DNA of 64,000 nucleotides from Actinomycetota bacterium. Lineage in GTDB: Bacteria > Actinomycetota > Actinomycetes > S36-B12 > FW305-bin1. Position numbers and translations under genes: made by a program. Below, one piece after another: positions 16,519 to 25,989 of the stretch; position 1 is the first letter of the stretch, and the number at the start of each line of letters is the position of its first letter. Location of the stretch: assembly GCA_004297305.1 (NCBI GenBank), contig SCTR01000010.1, positions 62,001-126,000 of the forward strand, read 5' to 3'. The notes beneath the pieces are model-generated. The model saw only the letters and a program-made list of their open reading frames with translations, ran no database searches and had not been told where the DNA came from.

Positions 16519-18573
16519 CTACCGGTCGGCCGCCGCACCGGACCCGTGCCGGGCTGCCGCGGCGGCCACCAGCGCGTCGCTGAGCCGATCGAGTTCGGCG
16601 GCCGCCCGCCCGGCTGCGTCCGCTCGTACCGGCGCCGCCCCGTACAGGGCCCGCTCGACGACACGGAACGCTTCCGCCGCACCGGGTTCCGGGCGCAGCC
16701 GGCGGGCCAGCTCGGCGACGGTCTCGCTGCCGGCCCGGGGCGTGCCGAGCCGGTCGAGCGTCCGCTCGAGCCGGCCGAACGCCGCGAACGGTTCGGCCGC
16801 ACTGCCCGCGCCGGCGACCCGCGGCCGGCGGCGTACCCGCAGCACCGCGGCGACGGCCCACGCCAACCCGGTGACGCCCAGCAGCAGCGCTGCCAGGGCG
16901 ATCCGGCCCCCGGCCGATCCGAAGGTCCGCAACAGCAGGTCCGTCGCCGGGGTCCACCAGCTGCCGGTCGTCGCCAGGGTCGCCCCGGCGGTCGGGTCCG
17001 ACGACAGCCAGCCGTGTCCGGGGACGAAGACCTGGACCCAGGCGTGCGCATCGGATGCGAGGAAGGTGCGGGTGCCGGCCGGGCCGGGCTCACCGCCGGC
17101 GAAACCGGTGACCAGTCGCGCCGGGATTCCCGCGCTGCGCAACAGAATCACTTCGGCGGCGGCGAAATGTTCGCAGAACCCCGAGCGGGAGTTGAACAGG
17201 AAGTCGTCCACGGGATCGACGCCGGGCCGCGGCAGCGGTGAGTCCAGCGCGTACGTCGCGTGGTCACGCAGGTAGGTCTCTACCGCCGCCACGGCCGCCA
17301 CCCGGTCCGGGGCGGCAGCCACGAGCTCGCGACCGAGGGTCCGGGTCCGGGTGGTGACGCTCGCCGGCAGTTCGGTCCAGGTGGCCGCGGCCGGGTCCGG
17401 TCCCGACGTCGGGCCGGTGACGCTCGATACGGCACGGACCGGAATGGACCGGACCTCGTACGGCGCCGCCGTGCCGCGATCCGGTTGCAGCTGCAGTCCG
17501 TCGCCGTCCATCGCGACCAGCCGGTCCGCGGTCCGCACCTGCCGGACCTGACCGGGTGCGACCAGCAGCCCGGCGAAGGCCGCCTGCGGCTCGGCCTGGT
17601 CGTTCCGTTCCGCCTCCGTCTGCCCGCTGCCGGCATCGAGCTGCGAACGACCGGGCCGGCTGCCGACGGTGTAGGTCTGCGGCGCCGTGCGGGCGAGCGT
17701 CGGGGCGCTGTCGGCGCCAACGGTCCAGGCACCCCCGGCGTACGTCGACAGCACCAGTCCCTGCCACAGCCGCGGCGAATCGGCGGGGACGGTCAACACG
17801 GGATCGTCGGGCAGCGCACCGCGAACCCGCAGGTCCAGCGCGCCCCCGACGTAATACGCGACGTCACGCGAGTACGCCGGGCCGAGCGCCGGCGTGGCAC
17901 CGCCCAGCAGGGAGCTGCGCCACTGCAACGCGCCGGCCTGTGGCAACAGCAGGAACGCGACGAGGCCGCCGACGGCAGTCACCGCGAGCGGGCGTACCAG
18001 CCGCTGCGGGCCCCACGGCCGTTGCCTGCTCGTGGCCGCGCCGCCGCTCGTGGTCGCGACAGCGTCGGCTGTCTCCACCTGCCGCACCCGGTCGATCCGC
18101 AGCAGGGTCGCGCAGCCGAGCACCCAGCCGACGACGACCGGGATCGCGATGGCCGGTCCGGGCGCGAGACCGGCTGCGAGGACGAGCATGAACGCGGCCA
18201 GCGCCAGCCCGACGAGCAGGTCCCGGCCGGTCTGCTGGACCAGGCCCTGGGCCACGAGCATGCCGCTGAGCACGAGCGCGATCGCCGGACCCAACGAGAC
18301 CAGCGGCAGGCCTGAGGCCTGCACGGCGCCGGCCAGGCCGACAGCCGCGATGAGCACGAAGCTCACTGTCTTGCGAACAGTGAGACTCCTGCCCTCGAGG
18401 GGGAGGCCGAGGCCCAGCGCCGCGGCCAGCACCGAGCCGTTGGCGGCCACCACGGCCAGACCGGGCGCGAGCAGACCGCCTGCGGCCAGGGCGAGGTACC
18501 CGGCCAGCACACACCCGAGCAGCAGGAGCCGGGTGGCGCGCTGCTGCGGCGCCGACTCACCCGCCGGTGACAT
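16519..18573 (-). CDS. Membrane transglutaminase-like protein (DUF3488/TgpA type)
   Basis: A 684-residue protein. About seven membrane helices fill residues 10-230, and an extracytoplasmic transglutaminase-like domain lies around 400-545. The catalytic triad is visible: Cys in RSGFCEHFAAAEV, His in SDAHAWVQVF, Asp in SSDPTAG. A further transmembrane helix (ALAALLLGVTGLAWAV, about 570) and a DUF4129-like cytoplasmic tail close the protein. The start at 18573 overlaps the end of the DUF58 gene. The MoxR/DUF58/transglutaminase trio is a conserved membrane-associated module thought to act in protein maturation at the envelope. Confidence 0.88.
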   Translation of the reverse strand: MSPAGESAPQQRATRLLLLGCVLAGYLALAAGGLLAPGLAVVAANGSVLAAALGLGLPLEGRSLTVRKTVSFVLIAAVGLAGAVQASGLPLVSLGPAIALVLSGMLVAQGLVQQTGRDLLVGLALAAFMLVLAAGLAPGPAIAIPVVVGWVLGCATLLRIDRVRQVETADAVATTSGGAATSRQRPWGPQRLVRPLAVTAVGGLVAFLLLPQAGALQWRSSLLGGATPALGPAYSRDVAYYVGGALDLRVRGALPDDPVLTVPADSPRLWQGLVLSTYAGGAWTVGADSAPTLARTAPQTYTVGSRPGRSQLDAGSGQTEAERNDQAEPQAAFAGLLVAPGQVRQVRTADRLVAMDGDGLQLQPDRGTAAPYEVRSIPVRAVSSVTGPTSGPDPAAATWTELPASVTTRTRTLGRELVAAAPDRVAAVAAVETYLRDHATYALDSPLPRPGVDPVDDFLFNSRSGFCEHFAAAEVILLRSAGIPARLVTGFAGGEPGPAGTRTFLASDAHAWVQVFVPGHGWLSSDPTAGATLATTGSWWTPATDLLLRTFGSAGGRIALAALLLGVTGLAWAVAAVLRVRRRPRVAGAGSAAEPFAAFGRLERTLDRLGTPRAGSETVAELARRLRPEPGAAEAFRVVERALYGAAPVRADAAGRAAAELDRLSDALVAAAAARHGSGAAADR

Positions 18574-19630
18574 CGCAGAACTCGACCACCGGCAGTGGCG
18601 GGGTGCCCGCGCCGACCGACCTGAGCCAGTGCCGCGCTGTCGGGCTGACGACGGCAACCACGCCACCCGGACCGCCGACCCCTCGACGCAGCGCGCGCTG
18701 CAGCGCGGCCGGGTCGGGCATGGCGTCCAGTCGGAGGCCGGCGAACCAGTCGAGAACGTCGAGGTCCGTGCCGCCTTCGAGATCGGCGAGGTCGGGCTGC
18801 GTGCTGAGCAGGACGACCTCGACCCCGTCTGCCCGCAACCGCAATACCGAGGCAGCGAGGCCGGCGATGGCGTCCTCTGCGCCTGCTGCCGCTGCCGCGT
18901 CGGCGTACGCCACCACGAGGACGACCGCGTCGCGAGCTGACGGCCGTTCCGGTTCGACCACGACCAGTTGGCCACGGCGAGCGGTACTGCGCCAGTGCAC
19001 CCGGCGCATCGGATCGCCGTACCGCCACTCCCGCAACGAGTGTGGCTGAGTGCTCGGCGAGCTCGGAGCGGATCCTGCCGCCGTCCCGGCCCGCTGCTGG
19101 CTCTGCAGCGGCACCGATCTGCCGAGCCGGGGATGGACCACCAGCGGGCCCGCCGGCGGCAGTTCGAGCGTGGCACTGAACAGCCCGAACGGCGCCGTGG
19201 CCCGCGCGACCAGCTCGCTGTGCCGCTCGATACCGCGTCGCAACGCCGTACGGCTGACCTCGGCACGAGCCCGGCCACCGGGCGGCAGGGCAGGGACGAA
19301 GACCGTTGCCACGCCGTACAACCGGCTGCGGTGCACGACCTCGACCGGAGGTGACGTGACAGGTCCGTCGTTGCGGACCTCGACGACGTGAACCACGGTG
19401 GCGCCGGCCGCGACACGGCCGGGACCGGTCACGCTGGCGCGTAGGCCCGCAGGCCTCGGCCGCGCCACCCAGCCGGCCAGGATCGACGCGGCCACCAGCA
19501 CGGCCAGCAGTTGCAGCCAGATGTCGTCGGTGGCGACCGCGAGCAGGGCCAGCAACAGCGAGCCGGCGATCGGCACGGCCAGCCGCCGCGTCGGGCGGAT
19601 CCGACCCGGTTCGGTCCCGCGGGCAGCCAT
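18557..19630 (-). CDS. DUF58 domain-containing protein
   Basis: A 357-residue protein with two N-terminal membrane helices (about residues 14-55), a beta-rich region, and the DUF58 core LREWRYGDPMRRVHWRSTA (about 190-208). A VWA-like C-terminal half contains VVLVVAYADA and DGVEVVLLSTQPDLADLEGG. I chose the ATG at 19630, which follows the MoxR stop by 4 bp; an upstream ATG at 19705 would overlap moxR. It is the middle gene of the operon and is probably a chaperone client or partner of the MoxR ATPase. Confidence 0.88.
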   Translation of the reverse strand: MAARGTEPGRIRPTRRLAVPIAGSLLLALLAVATDDIWLQLLAVLVAASILAGWVARPRPAGLRASVTGPGRVAAGATVVHVVEVRNDGPVTSPPVEVVHRSRLYGVATVFVPALPPGGRARAEVSRTALRRGIERHSELVARATAPFGLFSATLELPPAGPLVVHPRLGRSVPLQSQQRAGTAAGSAPSSPSTQPHSLREWRYGDPMRRVHWRSTARRGQLVVVEPERPSARDAVVLVVAYADAAAAAGAEDAIAGLAASVLRLRADGVEVVLLSTQPDLADLEGGTDLDVLDWFAGLRLDAMPDPAALQRALRRGVGGPGGVVAVVSPTARHWLRSVGAGTPPLPVVEFCDVTGG

Positions 19631-19634
19631 CGGG

Positions 19635-20603
19635 TCAGCGGCTGACGGGAACCGGCGTCGCCGCGACGATTCCGGCGACGAGCGCCTCGGCGGAGTCGCC
19701 GACATGAGCGAGCCGAAGGCGGTGTGCCAGAACGGGAACGGCCGATCGCTGCACGTCGTCGGGCATCACGTACTCGCGGCCGGCAAGCACAGCGTGCGCC
19801 TGGGCGACGCGGACCAGGCAGATGGCGGCCCGGGAACTGGCGCCGAGGACGACCCGCGGCTCGTCGCGGGTGGCGTGCACGAGGGCCAGCGCGTAGCGCA
19901 GTACCGGCTCGCCGACGTGCAGACCGCGCACGCCGTGTTGCACGGCCAGCAGATCGCTGGCCGACAGCACCGGCAGCAGGTCCTCGACCGTGGCGCGGAC
20001 CAGCTGTTCACGCACCACGAGCAGTTCCGCCGCCGGGTCCAGCGGACCGAGCCGGACCCGTACGGCGAACCGGTCGAGTTGTCCTTCCGGCAGCGGGTAC
20101 GTCCCGTGCTGTTCCACCGGGTTCTGGGTCGCGACGACGAAGAACGGCTCGGGCATCCGATGCCGTACGCCGTCCACCGTCGCCGCACCTTCGTCCATCG
20201 CCTCGAACAACGCGGACTGGGTGCGTGGCGGCGTGCGGTTGACCTCGTCCAGCAGCAGGACGTGGGCGAAGACGGGGCCGGCGACGAAGACGAACTCGTG
20301 GCGGCCCTGGTCCCAGACCGTCGATCCGGTGATGTCGGTCGGCAGCAGGTCCGGGGTGCCCTGGATCCGCTGGAAGCGGCCGGCCACTGAACGCGCGACC
20401 GCCCGGGCGATCGTCGTCTTCCCGCTGCCGGGAGTGTCCTCGATGAGCGCGTGGCCACCGGACAGAACGGCGACCACCACAAGACGCACCGCCTCGTCAC
20501 GACCACGGACGACGCGCGACACGTTGGTGACCAGCGAGCGTGCCTGCTCGGTGAGCCACGACGTATCCACGACGGACGGCTGCAAGACGGGACTCGTGCT
20601 CAC
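19635..20603 (-). CDS. MoxR family AAA+ ATPase
   Basis: A 322-residue AAA+ ATPase with Walker A EDTPGSGKTT, Walker B HVLLLDEVNRTPPRTQSALFEAMDE, sensor 1 FFVVATQNPVEQHGTYPLPEGQLDRF, and the C-terminal lid with the SSRAAICLVR sensor 2 region. I chose the GTG at 20603, with a GAGAGGG-like ribosome site, because the region upstream is low-complexity; a longer start at 20753 cannot be excluded. It is first in the MoxR-DUF58-transglutaminase operon and likely remodels the membrane partners encoded downstream. Confidence 0.92.
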   Translation of the reverse strand: MSTSPVLQPSVVDTSWLTEQARSLVTNVSRVVRGRDEAVRLVVVAVLSGGHALIEDTPGSGKTTIARAVARSVAGRFQRIQGTPDLLPTDITGSTVWDQGRHEFVFVAGPVFAHVLLLDEVNRTPPRTQSALFEAMDEGAATVDGVRHRMPEPFFVVATQNPVEQHGTYPLPEGQLDRFAVRVRLGPLDPAAELLVVREQLVRATVEDLLPVLSASDLLAVQHGVRGLHVGEPVLRYALALVHATRDEPRVVLGASSRAAICLVRVAQAHAVLAGREYVMPDDVQRSAVPVLAHRLRLAHVGDSAEALVAGIVAATPVPVSR

Positions 20604-20959
20604 CAGGACCCTCTCGCGCGACGACACTGCACGATCGTCATCGGCACGATCCCGGACCACCTGAAGCGGCGTCGTCGCGGCAGCGAGCGGCTCGTCGTGG
20701 CGCTCGCCGAGCCTTCGTCGCACGGCCGCCGCCGCGGTCGCTGGTCCGCCCACGTGCGGCTCACGCCCGTCGATGCCCCGGGCTGTGACTGCGGCAGACA
20801 GCGCGGGGAGTCCGCCGGCGCTCGCCGCGCCCGGGGCGCGGTAGCCCGTCCGGATTCCCCGAATGGCCTAAGTTTCGCCACCTTCGGCAGTTTCCCGCGA
20901 ACGCCGGCAGGCAACCCGGACAAGCGATGACCGGGGCACGAAACCCAAGGGAGACCACC
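20604..20959. other. Gene-free divergent intergenic region
   Basis: About 356 bp between moxR and the secreted I36-like gene. It must hold both divergent promoters. An AAGGGAGA ribosome site for the rightward gene is at 20947-20954. I see no convincing -35/-10 pair, no RNA structure and no coding remnant. Confidence 0.5.
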
Positions 20960-21364
20960 GTGCTCAAACGAATCTCAATTGGCGCCGTCGCTGGCGCCCT
21001 CCTGTTGTCCGCGGCGACCGTCGCCTCGGCACAGGCAGCCTCGCACGACGGAACGTGCAACGGTCAGTACGGCGGGAACGGCGAACTCTGCCTGTACTAC
21101 AACTCCAATCAGGCCGGCGCCATCCACGACTTCGCCGCTGACGTCAGCAACTTCGCCGGCTATACCTTCATCGGCCCAGGCGCCGGCGCCGGTACCGGGG
21201 TGAAGAACAACGCGGCCAGCGTGACGAACAAGAACGGGCTGCGCAGCGCGACTGTGTACTACAACTCGAACTACGTCGGCGCCTCCGACTACGTCGCGGC
21301 CTGGACCTCGATGAACCTGTCGGCGACGTACAACAACAATGCGTCATTTCGATTCAATGTCTGA
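20960..21364 (+). CDS. Secreted peptidase-inhibitor I36-like protein
   Basis: A 134-residue protein with a Sec signal peptide (LKRISIGAVAGALLLSAATV followed by an ASAQA-type cleavage site near residue 26-28). The mature part begins with a Cys pair (CNGQYGGNGELCLYYNSN). It contains two related blocks, LCLYYNSNQAGAIHDF and ATVYYNSNYVGASDYV, about 60 residues apart. This is the beta/gamma-crystallin-like duplicated fold of family I36 (Streptomyces SMI-type) inhibitors. GTG 20960 is preferred over 20927 because of its ribosome site and the position of the signal peptide. The inhibitory target is unknown. Confidence 0.75.
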   Translation: MLKRISIGAVAGALLLSAATVASAQAASHDGTCNGQYGGNGELCLYYNSNQAGAIHDFAADVSNFAGYTFIGPGAGAGTGVKNNAASVTNKNGLRSATVYYNSNYVGASDYVAAWTSMNLSATYNNNASFRFNV

Positions 21365-21384
21365 GTTTCACTAGGTTCGATCAG

Positions 21385-22383
21385 ATGCCTACCCCGCGGA
21401 GCGGGCGGCGTCCCGGCACCACCGCATTGCTGCTCGGCCTGGCGGCAGGACTCGCCATGACCGCCGGTTGCGGTGCACCGACCACGACGCGGTCCGTGAT
21501 CAATCAGCCGGCGGCGTCCGTGGGCGCGGCCGGGACGGGAAACCCCGTGCCGGCCGCGTCTACGCCCCTGCCGGCCCTGCCGTTGCCCTTTGACGACTAC
21601 GTCTTCTCGCCGCGGCAACGGGACGCGTACGAGGCGGCCGTGTGGGTCCTGGTGGGCCGCTGCCTGACCGGTTTCGGGCTTGCCGCGCCGCCGGCTCGGG
21701 TGAGCCCGCACCTCGATGACCAGGACGTCGATTACGACGCCGGGCGTTCTCGGCGCTACGGCGTGCAGGACCCTGCCGAGGTCGCCGTCCGCGGTTACCA
21801 CCCACCGCCGCAGCAGAAGACCGGCGTGGACGTCGCACTCCCGGCCGACGATCAGTGGCTGCTCGCGCTGACTGGCGGCTCACCGCCGCAGGCCTGGGGC
21901 GCACCTCGTCCGTCGACCCCCACCCACCGCAGCATCAACGGGCAGCCGGTACCCCCCGGGGGTTGCCGTACGGCGGCGGAGAGCGCGCTGGCCGGTGACG
22001 ACACCACGGTCGGGTACGCCGCGCTCCCCCGCACGGTGCAGCTGGCCAGCTACCAGGAATCGACGCAGCAGCCCGCCGTCACGGCAGCCTTCCGGAACTG
22101 GTCGGACTGCATGCGGGCGCTGGGCTTCGGCTACGCCGATCCCTTGGCGGCCAACAACGACAGCCGCTGGCAGACCGTCGAAGCGACCGCCGCCGAGATC
22201 GCCACGGCAACCGCGGATGTGGCATGCAAGGAGCAGACCGGGCTGGTCGCGATCTGGCACGACGCCGAGGTGTCGCTACAGCGGGCGAGTTTCGCCGGAC
22301 ACGACGCCGAATTGACTGAACTACGCCGGCACAACGACGAGGTCATGACACGGGCGCGTGCCGTCCTCGGGACTGCATCATGA
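21385..22383 (+). CDS. Hypothetical lipoprotein
   Basis: A 332-residue protein with a basic N-terminus, a hydrophobic stretch (TALLLGLAAGLAMTAG), and a lipobox ending AMTAGC, so it is probably membrane-anchored through Cys 29. The mature part holds a few further Cys residues (VLVGRCLTGFG, GGCRTAAES, WSDCMRALGFGYADP, DVACKEQTGL) that could pair. Similar secreted proteins of unknown function are common in actinobacteria. It lies 20 bp after the I36-like gene and is convergent with the CU044_5270 gene. Confidence 0.75.
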   Translation: MPTPRSGRRPGTTALLLGLAAGLAMTAGCGAPTTTRSVINQPAASVGAAGTGNPVPAASTPLPALPLPFDDYVFSPRQRDAYEAAVWVLVGRCLTGFGLAAPPARVSPHLDDQDVDYDAGRSRRYGVQDPAEVAVRGYHPPPQQKTGVDVALPADDQWLLALTGGSPPQAWGAPRPSTPTHRSINGQPVPPGGCRTAAESALAGDDTTVGYAALPRTVQLASYQESTQQPAVTAAFRNWSDCMRALGFGYADPLAANNDSRWQTVEATAAEIATATADVACKEQTGLVAIWHDAEVSLQRASFAGHDAELTELRRHNDEVMTRARAVLGTAS

Positions 22384-22454
22384 CGACGTGCCGCATGACC
22401 AGGTCCGGCACGACGACGCGCTGGGGTCCGACGCGCAGCTTTGGTCGCCGGATC

Positions 22455-23483
22455 TCACGCCGGGCGGGACTCCAGATAGGTGGTCGTCTCGATGAGATCG
22501 CCCGGGGCCAAAGCCGGTCGGCCCGCGGCCCCGACGCCCTCGGGAACTCCCTGCGTCTCGGCCACGCTGATCGGCTCCGCGCCGGGGCTCCGGACCGGCT
22601 GGAACTCCCGAGTCGCCGTCAGACGAGTTTCCAGGACGGTGCCGGTCGAGACCGAGACCAAGATCGACATCTTGGTGCCGTGCTCCGGGAACGACCTGAC
22701 GAACCATTCGCCGCCCCGACCCGCCGAGTCGACACCGGGTCCCTCGTCGGTCACCCCGCCAAGCTTCGACGCGGCGAGGAACAGCGCGCGCCGCAACTCC
22801 GGGGAGGCCGGCGACTTGGCCAGGACGTAGACCATCTGGACGAGGAGGTCGCCGGCAGTCGAACTGCCGGCCAGCTGCTCGGCCAACGCGGCCGGATCGG
22901 TCGGCAGCGCATACAGGGCGGGCCAGGTCACGTCCTGTTCCGCGAGCGTGAACGCCGCGGGGCCGGTGGCCGACTCCACGGCCGGTCCGCCGTCGATCGA
23001 GGTGGTGAGCGTGCCCGGGACCTCGTTGCCGAGCACCTGCGTCGAGTCGGTGCGGGTGCCGTCGGCGACGACCCGCCGGAATCGCAGCTGCCAGTGGGCC
23101 AGGTCCGGCCACCCTCCGGCAGGTCCGGTCACTCCCCCCGCCGCGTCGGCGAGGCTGCCGACGAGGATCACCGACGGCGAGGAGGACGCGTCGGGCGCCG
23201 CCGGGGGGCCGTCCGTGGTGATGAAGACCAGTCCGGCCGCCGCCGCCGCGGCGAGCACGCCCGCGGCTGGCCCGATGACGCGTCGATACCGCGACGGCCC
23301 TGGGGTCCGCGCCGGTGTTGCGCGGTCTCGGCGCTCGGCGGCGATGCGGGTGTCGAGATCTGCCCGGACCTGCCGCAGCGCGTGCTCGAGTTCCCGGTCG
23401 TCGACAGCGAGGTCACCGACCGATCGCAATTCGTCCCACAGGTCGCCGTCAGCCGGCACTGTGCTTGTCCTGTCGTCGTTCAC
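22455..23483 (-). CDS. CU044_5270 family membrane protein, partner of the ECF sigma factor
   Basis: A 342-residue protein. The cytoplasmic N-terminus contains the DELRSVGDLAVDDRELEHAL segment (about residues 13-32) typical of the actinobacterial CU044_5270 family. One transmembrane helix (about 72-92, VIGPAAGVLAAAAAAGLVFI) and an extracytoplasmic domain of about 240 residues follow. The GTG at 23483 overlaps the sigma factor stop by 4 bases. Genes of this family routinely follow an ECF sigma factor and probably act as membrane regulators of it, but no zinc-binding anti-sigma motif is visible, so the mechanism is inferred from synteny only. Confidence 0.8.
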   Translation of the reverse strand: MNDDRTSTVPADGDLWDELRSVGDLAVDDRELEHALRQVRADLDTRIAAERRDRATPARTPGPSRYRRVIGPAAGVLAAAAAAGLVFITTDGPPAAPDASSSPSVILVGSLADAAGGVTGPAGGWPDLAHWQLRFRRVVADGTRTDSTQVLGNEVPGTLTTSIDGGPAVESATGPAAFTLAEQDVTWPALYALPTDPAALAEQLAGSSTAGDLLVQMVYVLAKSPASPELRRALFLAASKLGGVTDEGPGVDSAGRGGEWFVRSFPEHGTKMSILVSVSTGTVLETRLTATREFQPVRSPGAEPISVAETQGVPEGVGAAGRPALAPGDLIETTTYLESRPA

Positions 23484-24103
23484 GCTGGATCCATCCCCGC
23501 TTCTGCCAGGAGCTGTGGTTGCAGCCGCGCCCGGGCGCGGTGCAGGCGAGACCTCGCCGTACCGGCCGGAATTCCCAGGGCCTGCGCGGCCTGCGTCGGA
23601 GTGCACTCTTCCCACGCGACGAGCAGCACGACTTCCCGCTCCTCCACGGGCAGTTCGTCCAGAGCGATCCGCAACCGATCACTCATCATGGCCGCCGCAA
23701 GCCGACCGTCGACCAGGTCCCAGTCGGCGGCGTCGTCCTGCCGAAGACCGGCGATCCGCGCCTCCAGACGCTCGGCGGCCGCCCAGCGCCGGGCCGTTGC
23801 CACCAGCAGGGTGCGCGCAATGCCGAACAGCCACGCACCGACCTCCCCCCGCGAAGCGTCATACGTATGGCGCCGATCGAAAGCGACGAGCCAGGCCTCG
23901 GACAACACGTCCTCGGCTTCCGCAGGGGGTAGCCGGCGCAGCAGATAGGACCCGATCCGCCGACCGTGCCTGCCGACCAACTGCGCGAACACCTCGGGCT
24001 CGGTCAGCGACCGAGCCAGCAATGCCTCGTCGGAGAGCGTGGACAGGTCGGTTGATCGTGGCGCCTGGGCTCGATTGGGGCCCCGTCGCCGAACCATGAG
24101 CAC
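23480..24103 (-). CDS. ECF-type RNA polymerase sigma factor
   Basis: A 207-residue sigma-70 family factor. Region 2 covers about residues 30-100 (EVFAQLVGRHGRRIGSYLLR and AEDVLSEAWLVAFDR), with core-binding and -10 recognition helices. Region 4.2 near 165-195 holds the HTH (TPTQAAQALGIPAGTARSRL). No region 1.1 or 3 is present. It is co-transcribed with the downstream CU044_5270 gene through a GTGA overlap. The first two residues are uncertain (Met 1 or Met 3). Confidence 0.92.
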   Translation of the reverse strand: MLMVRRRGPNRAQAPRSTDLSTLSDEALLARSLTEPEVFAQLVGRHGRRIGSYLLRRLPPAEAEDVLSEAWLVAFDRRHTYDASRGEVGAWLFGIARTLLVATARRWAAAERLEARIAGLRQDDAADWDLVDGRLAAAMMSDRLRIALDELPVEEREVVLLVAWEECTPTQAAQALGIPAGTARSRLHRARARLQPQLLAEAGMDPA

Positions 24104-24449
24104 ACCTCACCAGCACCACGGTCACCCCCGACAGGGAGTGTCGCGCGGCGGGAGAGTCGTTGCAAGGACTGCCCTCGTGCCGAGGGAAGCTCGTGCTCGA
24201 TGATGTGATGCGGGTCACAGCCATGACGGCGAACGCCTCGTCGGCGCGCCGACAAGTGCAGATGACCGCGCGCAAGCAGGCGCGGCGACGTGTCTCGGCG
24301 CCCGCGGGGGTGATGCCGATACCCGTGGGCAGAGCCGATCTCTCCGATCAGCCTGGCGAGCCAACCGCGCTTCGCCACGTCGGACGATCGGCCATTTTGG
24401 CGCGCCCCGCCACCGTTGCCGCAACGTTGCCCGGAAGGGACGGTCGGGA
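24104..24449. other. Gene-free divergent region
   Basis: About 346 bp between the sigma factor and a small rightward ORF. The sequence ...CATTTTGGCGCGCC... and a GGAAGGGACGG ribosome site precede the small ORF. I see no conserved coding remnant. Confidence 0.45.
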
Positions 24450-24665
24450 ATGGACGATCGACAGGCCGAATTTCGCGCCGCGATCAGTGAACTGGTGGCC
24501 GCCGAGGAAGCCTTACGCGACCTGGCCGACAAAGGCCACCGGCTCTCGCAGTCCGATCCGGACTCGCAGGTCCGCCTGTCGGAAGCCGAAAGCGATGCCG
24601 TACAGCGGTTGCGGGCGGCCCACCGCCGCTACGTCCTGGCAGCCCAAGCCGCCGGCGAGACCTGA
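24450..24665 (+). CDS. Small hypothetical coiled-coil protein
   Basis: A 71-residue acidic, all-helical protein (DDRQAEFRAAISELVAAEEA and RLSEAESDAVQRLRAAHRRY) with heptad-like spacing of hydrophobic residues. It has no signal peptide. GGAAGGGACGG about 10 bp upstream is a good ribosome site. Not recognised. Confidence 0.6.
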   Translation: MDDRQAEFRAAISELVAAEEALRDLADKGHRLSQSDPDSQVRLSEAESDAVQRLRAAHRRYVLAAQAAGET

Positions 24666-24713
24666 CCGCAAACGCGGCGTCGAGACCACGATCGCGCCGC
24701 GCCGCGCCCGACG

Positions 24714-25235
24714 CTATGACGCAGGCGACCAGCTCAGCGCCGCGGTGCGGAAGAGTGCCCGGGCATCCTCGTCACCGCTGAGATTGCGGTTGCTCCGGCG
24801 CTGAATCCGCCACCCCTGCGAACTGCGGACGAAGTCGAACCGCGTCGCCATCACCCGGATCACGGCGAACTCGGCCGCGTCCTCAGTTGCCTTGAACAGG
24901 AAGGTGTATCCGTACGCCACCGCGGTGTCCCCGTCGATCTGCACCTCGCAGTCGCTGGTGACGTGCGCCGCCCCGTGGGCGATCAGGGTCTGGTGAAAGT
25001 CCCCGTCGAACAGGGCGGTCAGCGCTGCGCGTCCCGGTGCGAGCCGCAACTCGTCGCCCCCGGGAGCCTTTCCCATGTCGTAGACACCGTCGTCGAGCCA
25101 CAACGCGGCTGCCGCCGCGCTGGAGCCGCTGTCGACCGAAGGGCCGTACCGGCGGATGACCCGCCGCACTTCCCGCTCGTCTTCGAGCAGTTGTACCCGT
25201 GCGAGCAATCCTTCGACATCGGTTTCGACAGTCAT
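24714..25235 (-). CDS. SnoaL-like (nuclear transport factor 2 family) protein
   Basis: A 173-residue protein with the NTF2/SnoaL alpha+beta layout: an N-terminal helix (VEGLLARVQLLEDEREVRRVIRRYGPSVDSG), then ALWLDDGVYDM, an internal GRAALTALFDG helix, and four beta-strands ending WRIQRRSNRNLSG. Members bind small hydrophobic ligands or act as dehydratases or cyclases; the catalytic residues vary and I cannot assign a reaction. It stands alone between intergenic regions. Confidence 0.82.
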   Translation of the reverse strand: MTVETDVEGLLARVQLLEDEREVRRVIRRYGPSVDSGSSAAAAALWLDDGVYDMGKAPGGDELRLAPGRAALTALFDGDFHQTLIAHGAAHVTSDCEVQIDGDTAVAYGYTFLFKATEDAAEFAVIRVMATRFDFVRSSQGWRIQRRSNRNLSGDEDARALFRTAALSWSPAS

Positions 25236-25569
25236 GGCGCTCCATCTCGCGAAATGGCGTCCATCCGAAACAGTTCGATCTGCGGCACTGGACTGTAGTG
25301 GCGGGCTGGGGCGGACCGTGAAGGCTGGTCCGACTGCCGGAATGGTCGGCCGATCCGCCTACCCCCATCCGTTCGGGAGTGGTCGGATGCGAGGTCTGCT
25401 GCGCGGTCCCGCCATACGGCTGTTCACCATGAACCGTCCCAGTCAGATGATCTGATCTACAGCGATGTCCCGAGAGAGACGGAGCGGCTCAGGAAGTGTC
25501 AACGACTCACCGGGGTTCGCGTCAAAGAACAGCGAACGCGGTCGGGCCTCCTGCCTCGGCGGCGGATGC
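25236..25569. other. Gene-free region at the left border of the low-GC block
   Basis: About 334 bp between the SnoaL-like gene and the lower-GC gene block to the right. Nothing recognisable was seen on either strand. Confidence 0.4.
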
Positions 25570-25989
25570 CTAGCAGTACCCGAAGTCCAGATTGACGCAT
25601 CGTCGCAGGGCATCGATCTTGGCGAGGGCCTCGTCGATCTTGCTAGGGCCGACGGGTAGGTCCCGAACGTCGTTCTGTAGAGACCGCACGTCATCCTCAA
25701 CCTCCGACAACCGCTGTTCCAGAGTGGTGACGGCTCGGAAGGCTCCTGCGGATGATTGCTGCAACAGGGTGCTCACGTCCTGCAAGTGAGCGACGAGGGA
25801 GTCATTTTGTGTCGCCAGATCGCTAGCCCGGTTCGACGCATGCATAGAGGTGAGGACGGCGAAGGCTGCCACGGCCACGACGGCGAGGCATCCCAAGGCA
25901 GCAAGGGCAACTTTCACTGTTCGTCTTCTTGCTATGCGTCGATCGCTCGACGGCTCCGTTGCGGCAGCTTGCTCCGACGTCTCGCTCAT
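25570..25989 (-). CDS. Membrane-anchored coiled-coil protein, hypothetical
   Basis: A 139-residue protein. A basic segment (RRIARRR) is followed by one transmembrane helix (about residues 25-47, VALAALGCLAVVAVAAFAVL), then an extracytoplasmic coiled coil (VAHLQDVSTLLQQ, TTLEQRLSEVEDDVRSLQND) ending in two Cys residues (RRCVNLDFGYC) that could form a disulfide. I chose the ATG at 25989; the frame is open further but lower in coding quality. It is part of a lower-GC block of leftward genes. Unrecognised. Confidence 0.65.
   Translation of the reverse strand: MSETSEQAAATEPSSDRRIARRRTVKVALAALGCLAVVAVAAFAVLTSMHASNRASDLATQNDSLVAHLQDVSTLLQQSSAGAFRAVTTLEQRLSEVEDDVRSLQNDVRDLPVGPSKIDEALAKIDALRRCVNLDFGYC

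Noticed and set aside
16519-19416. 965-residue single ORF spanning transglutaminase and the DUF58 region
   Set aside because: Its N-terminal third is Arg/Ser-rich shadow sequence of DUF58; the real start is near 18573.
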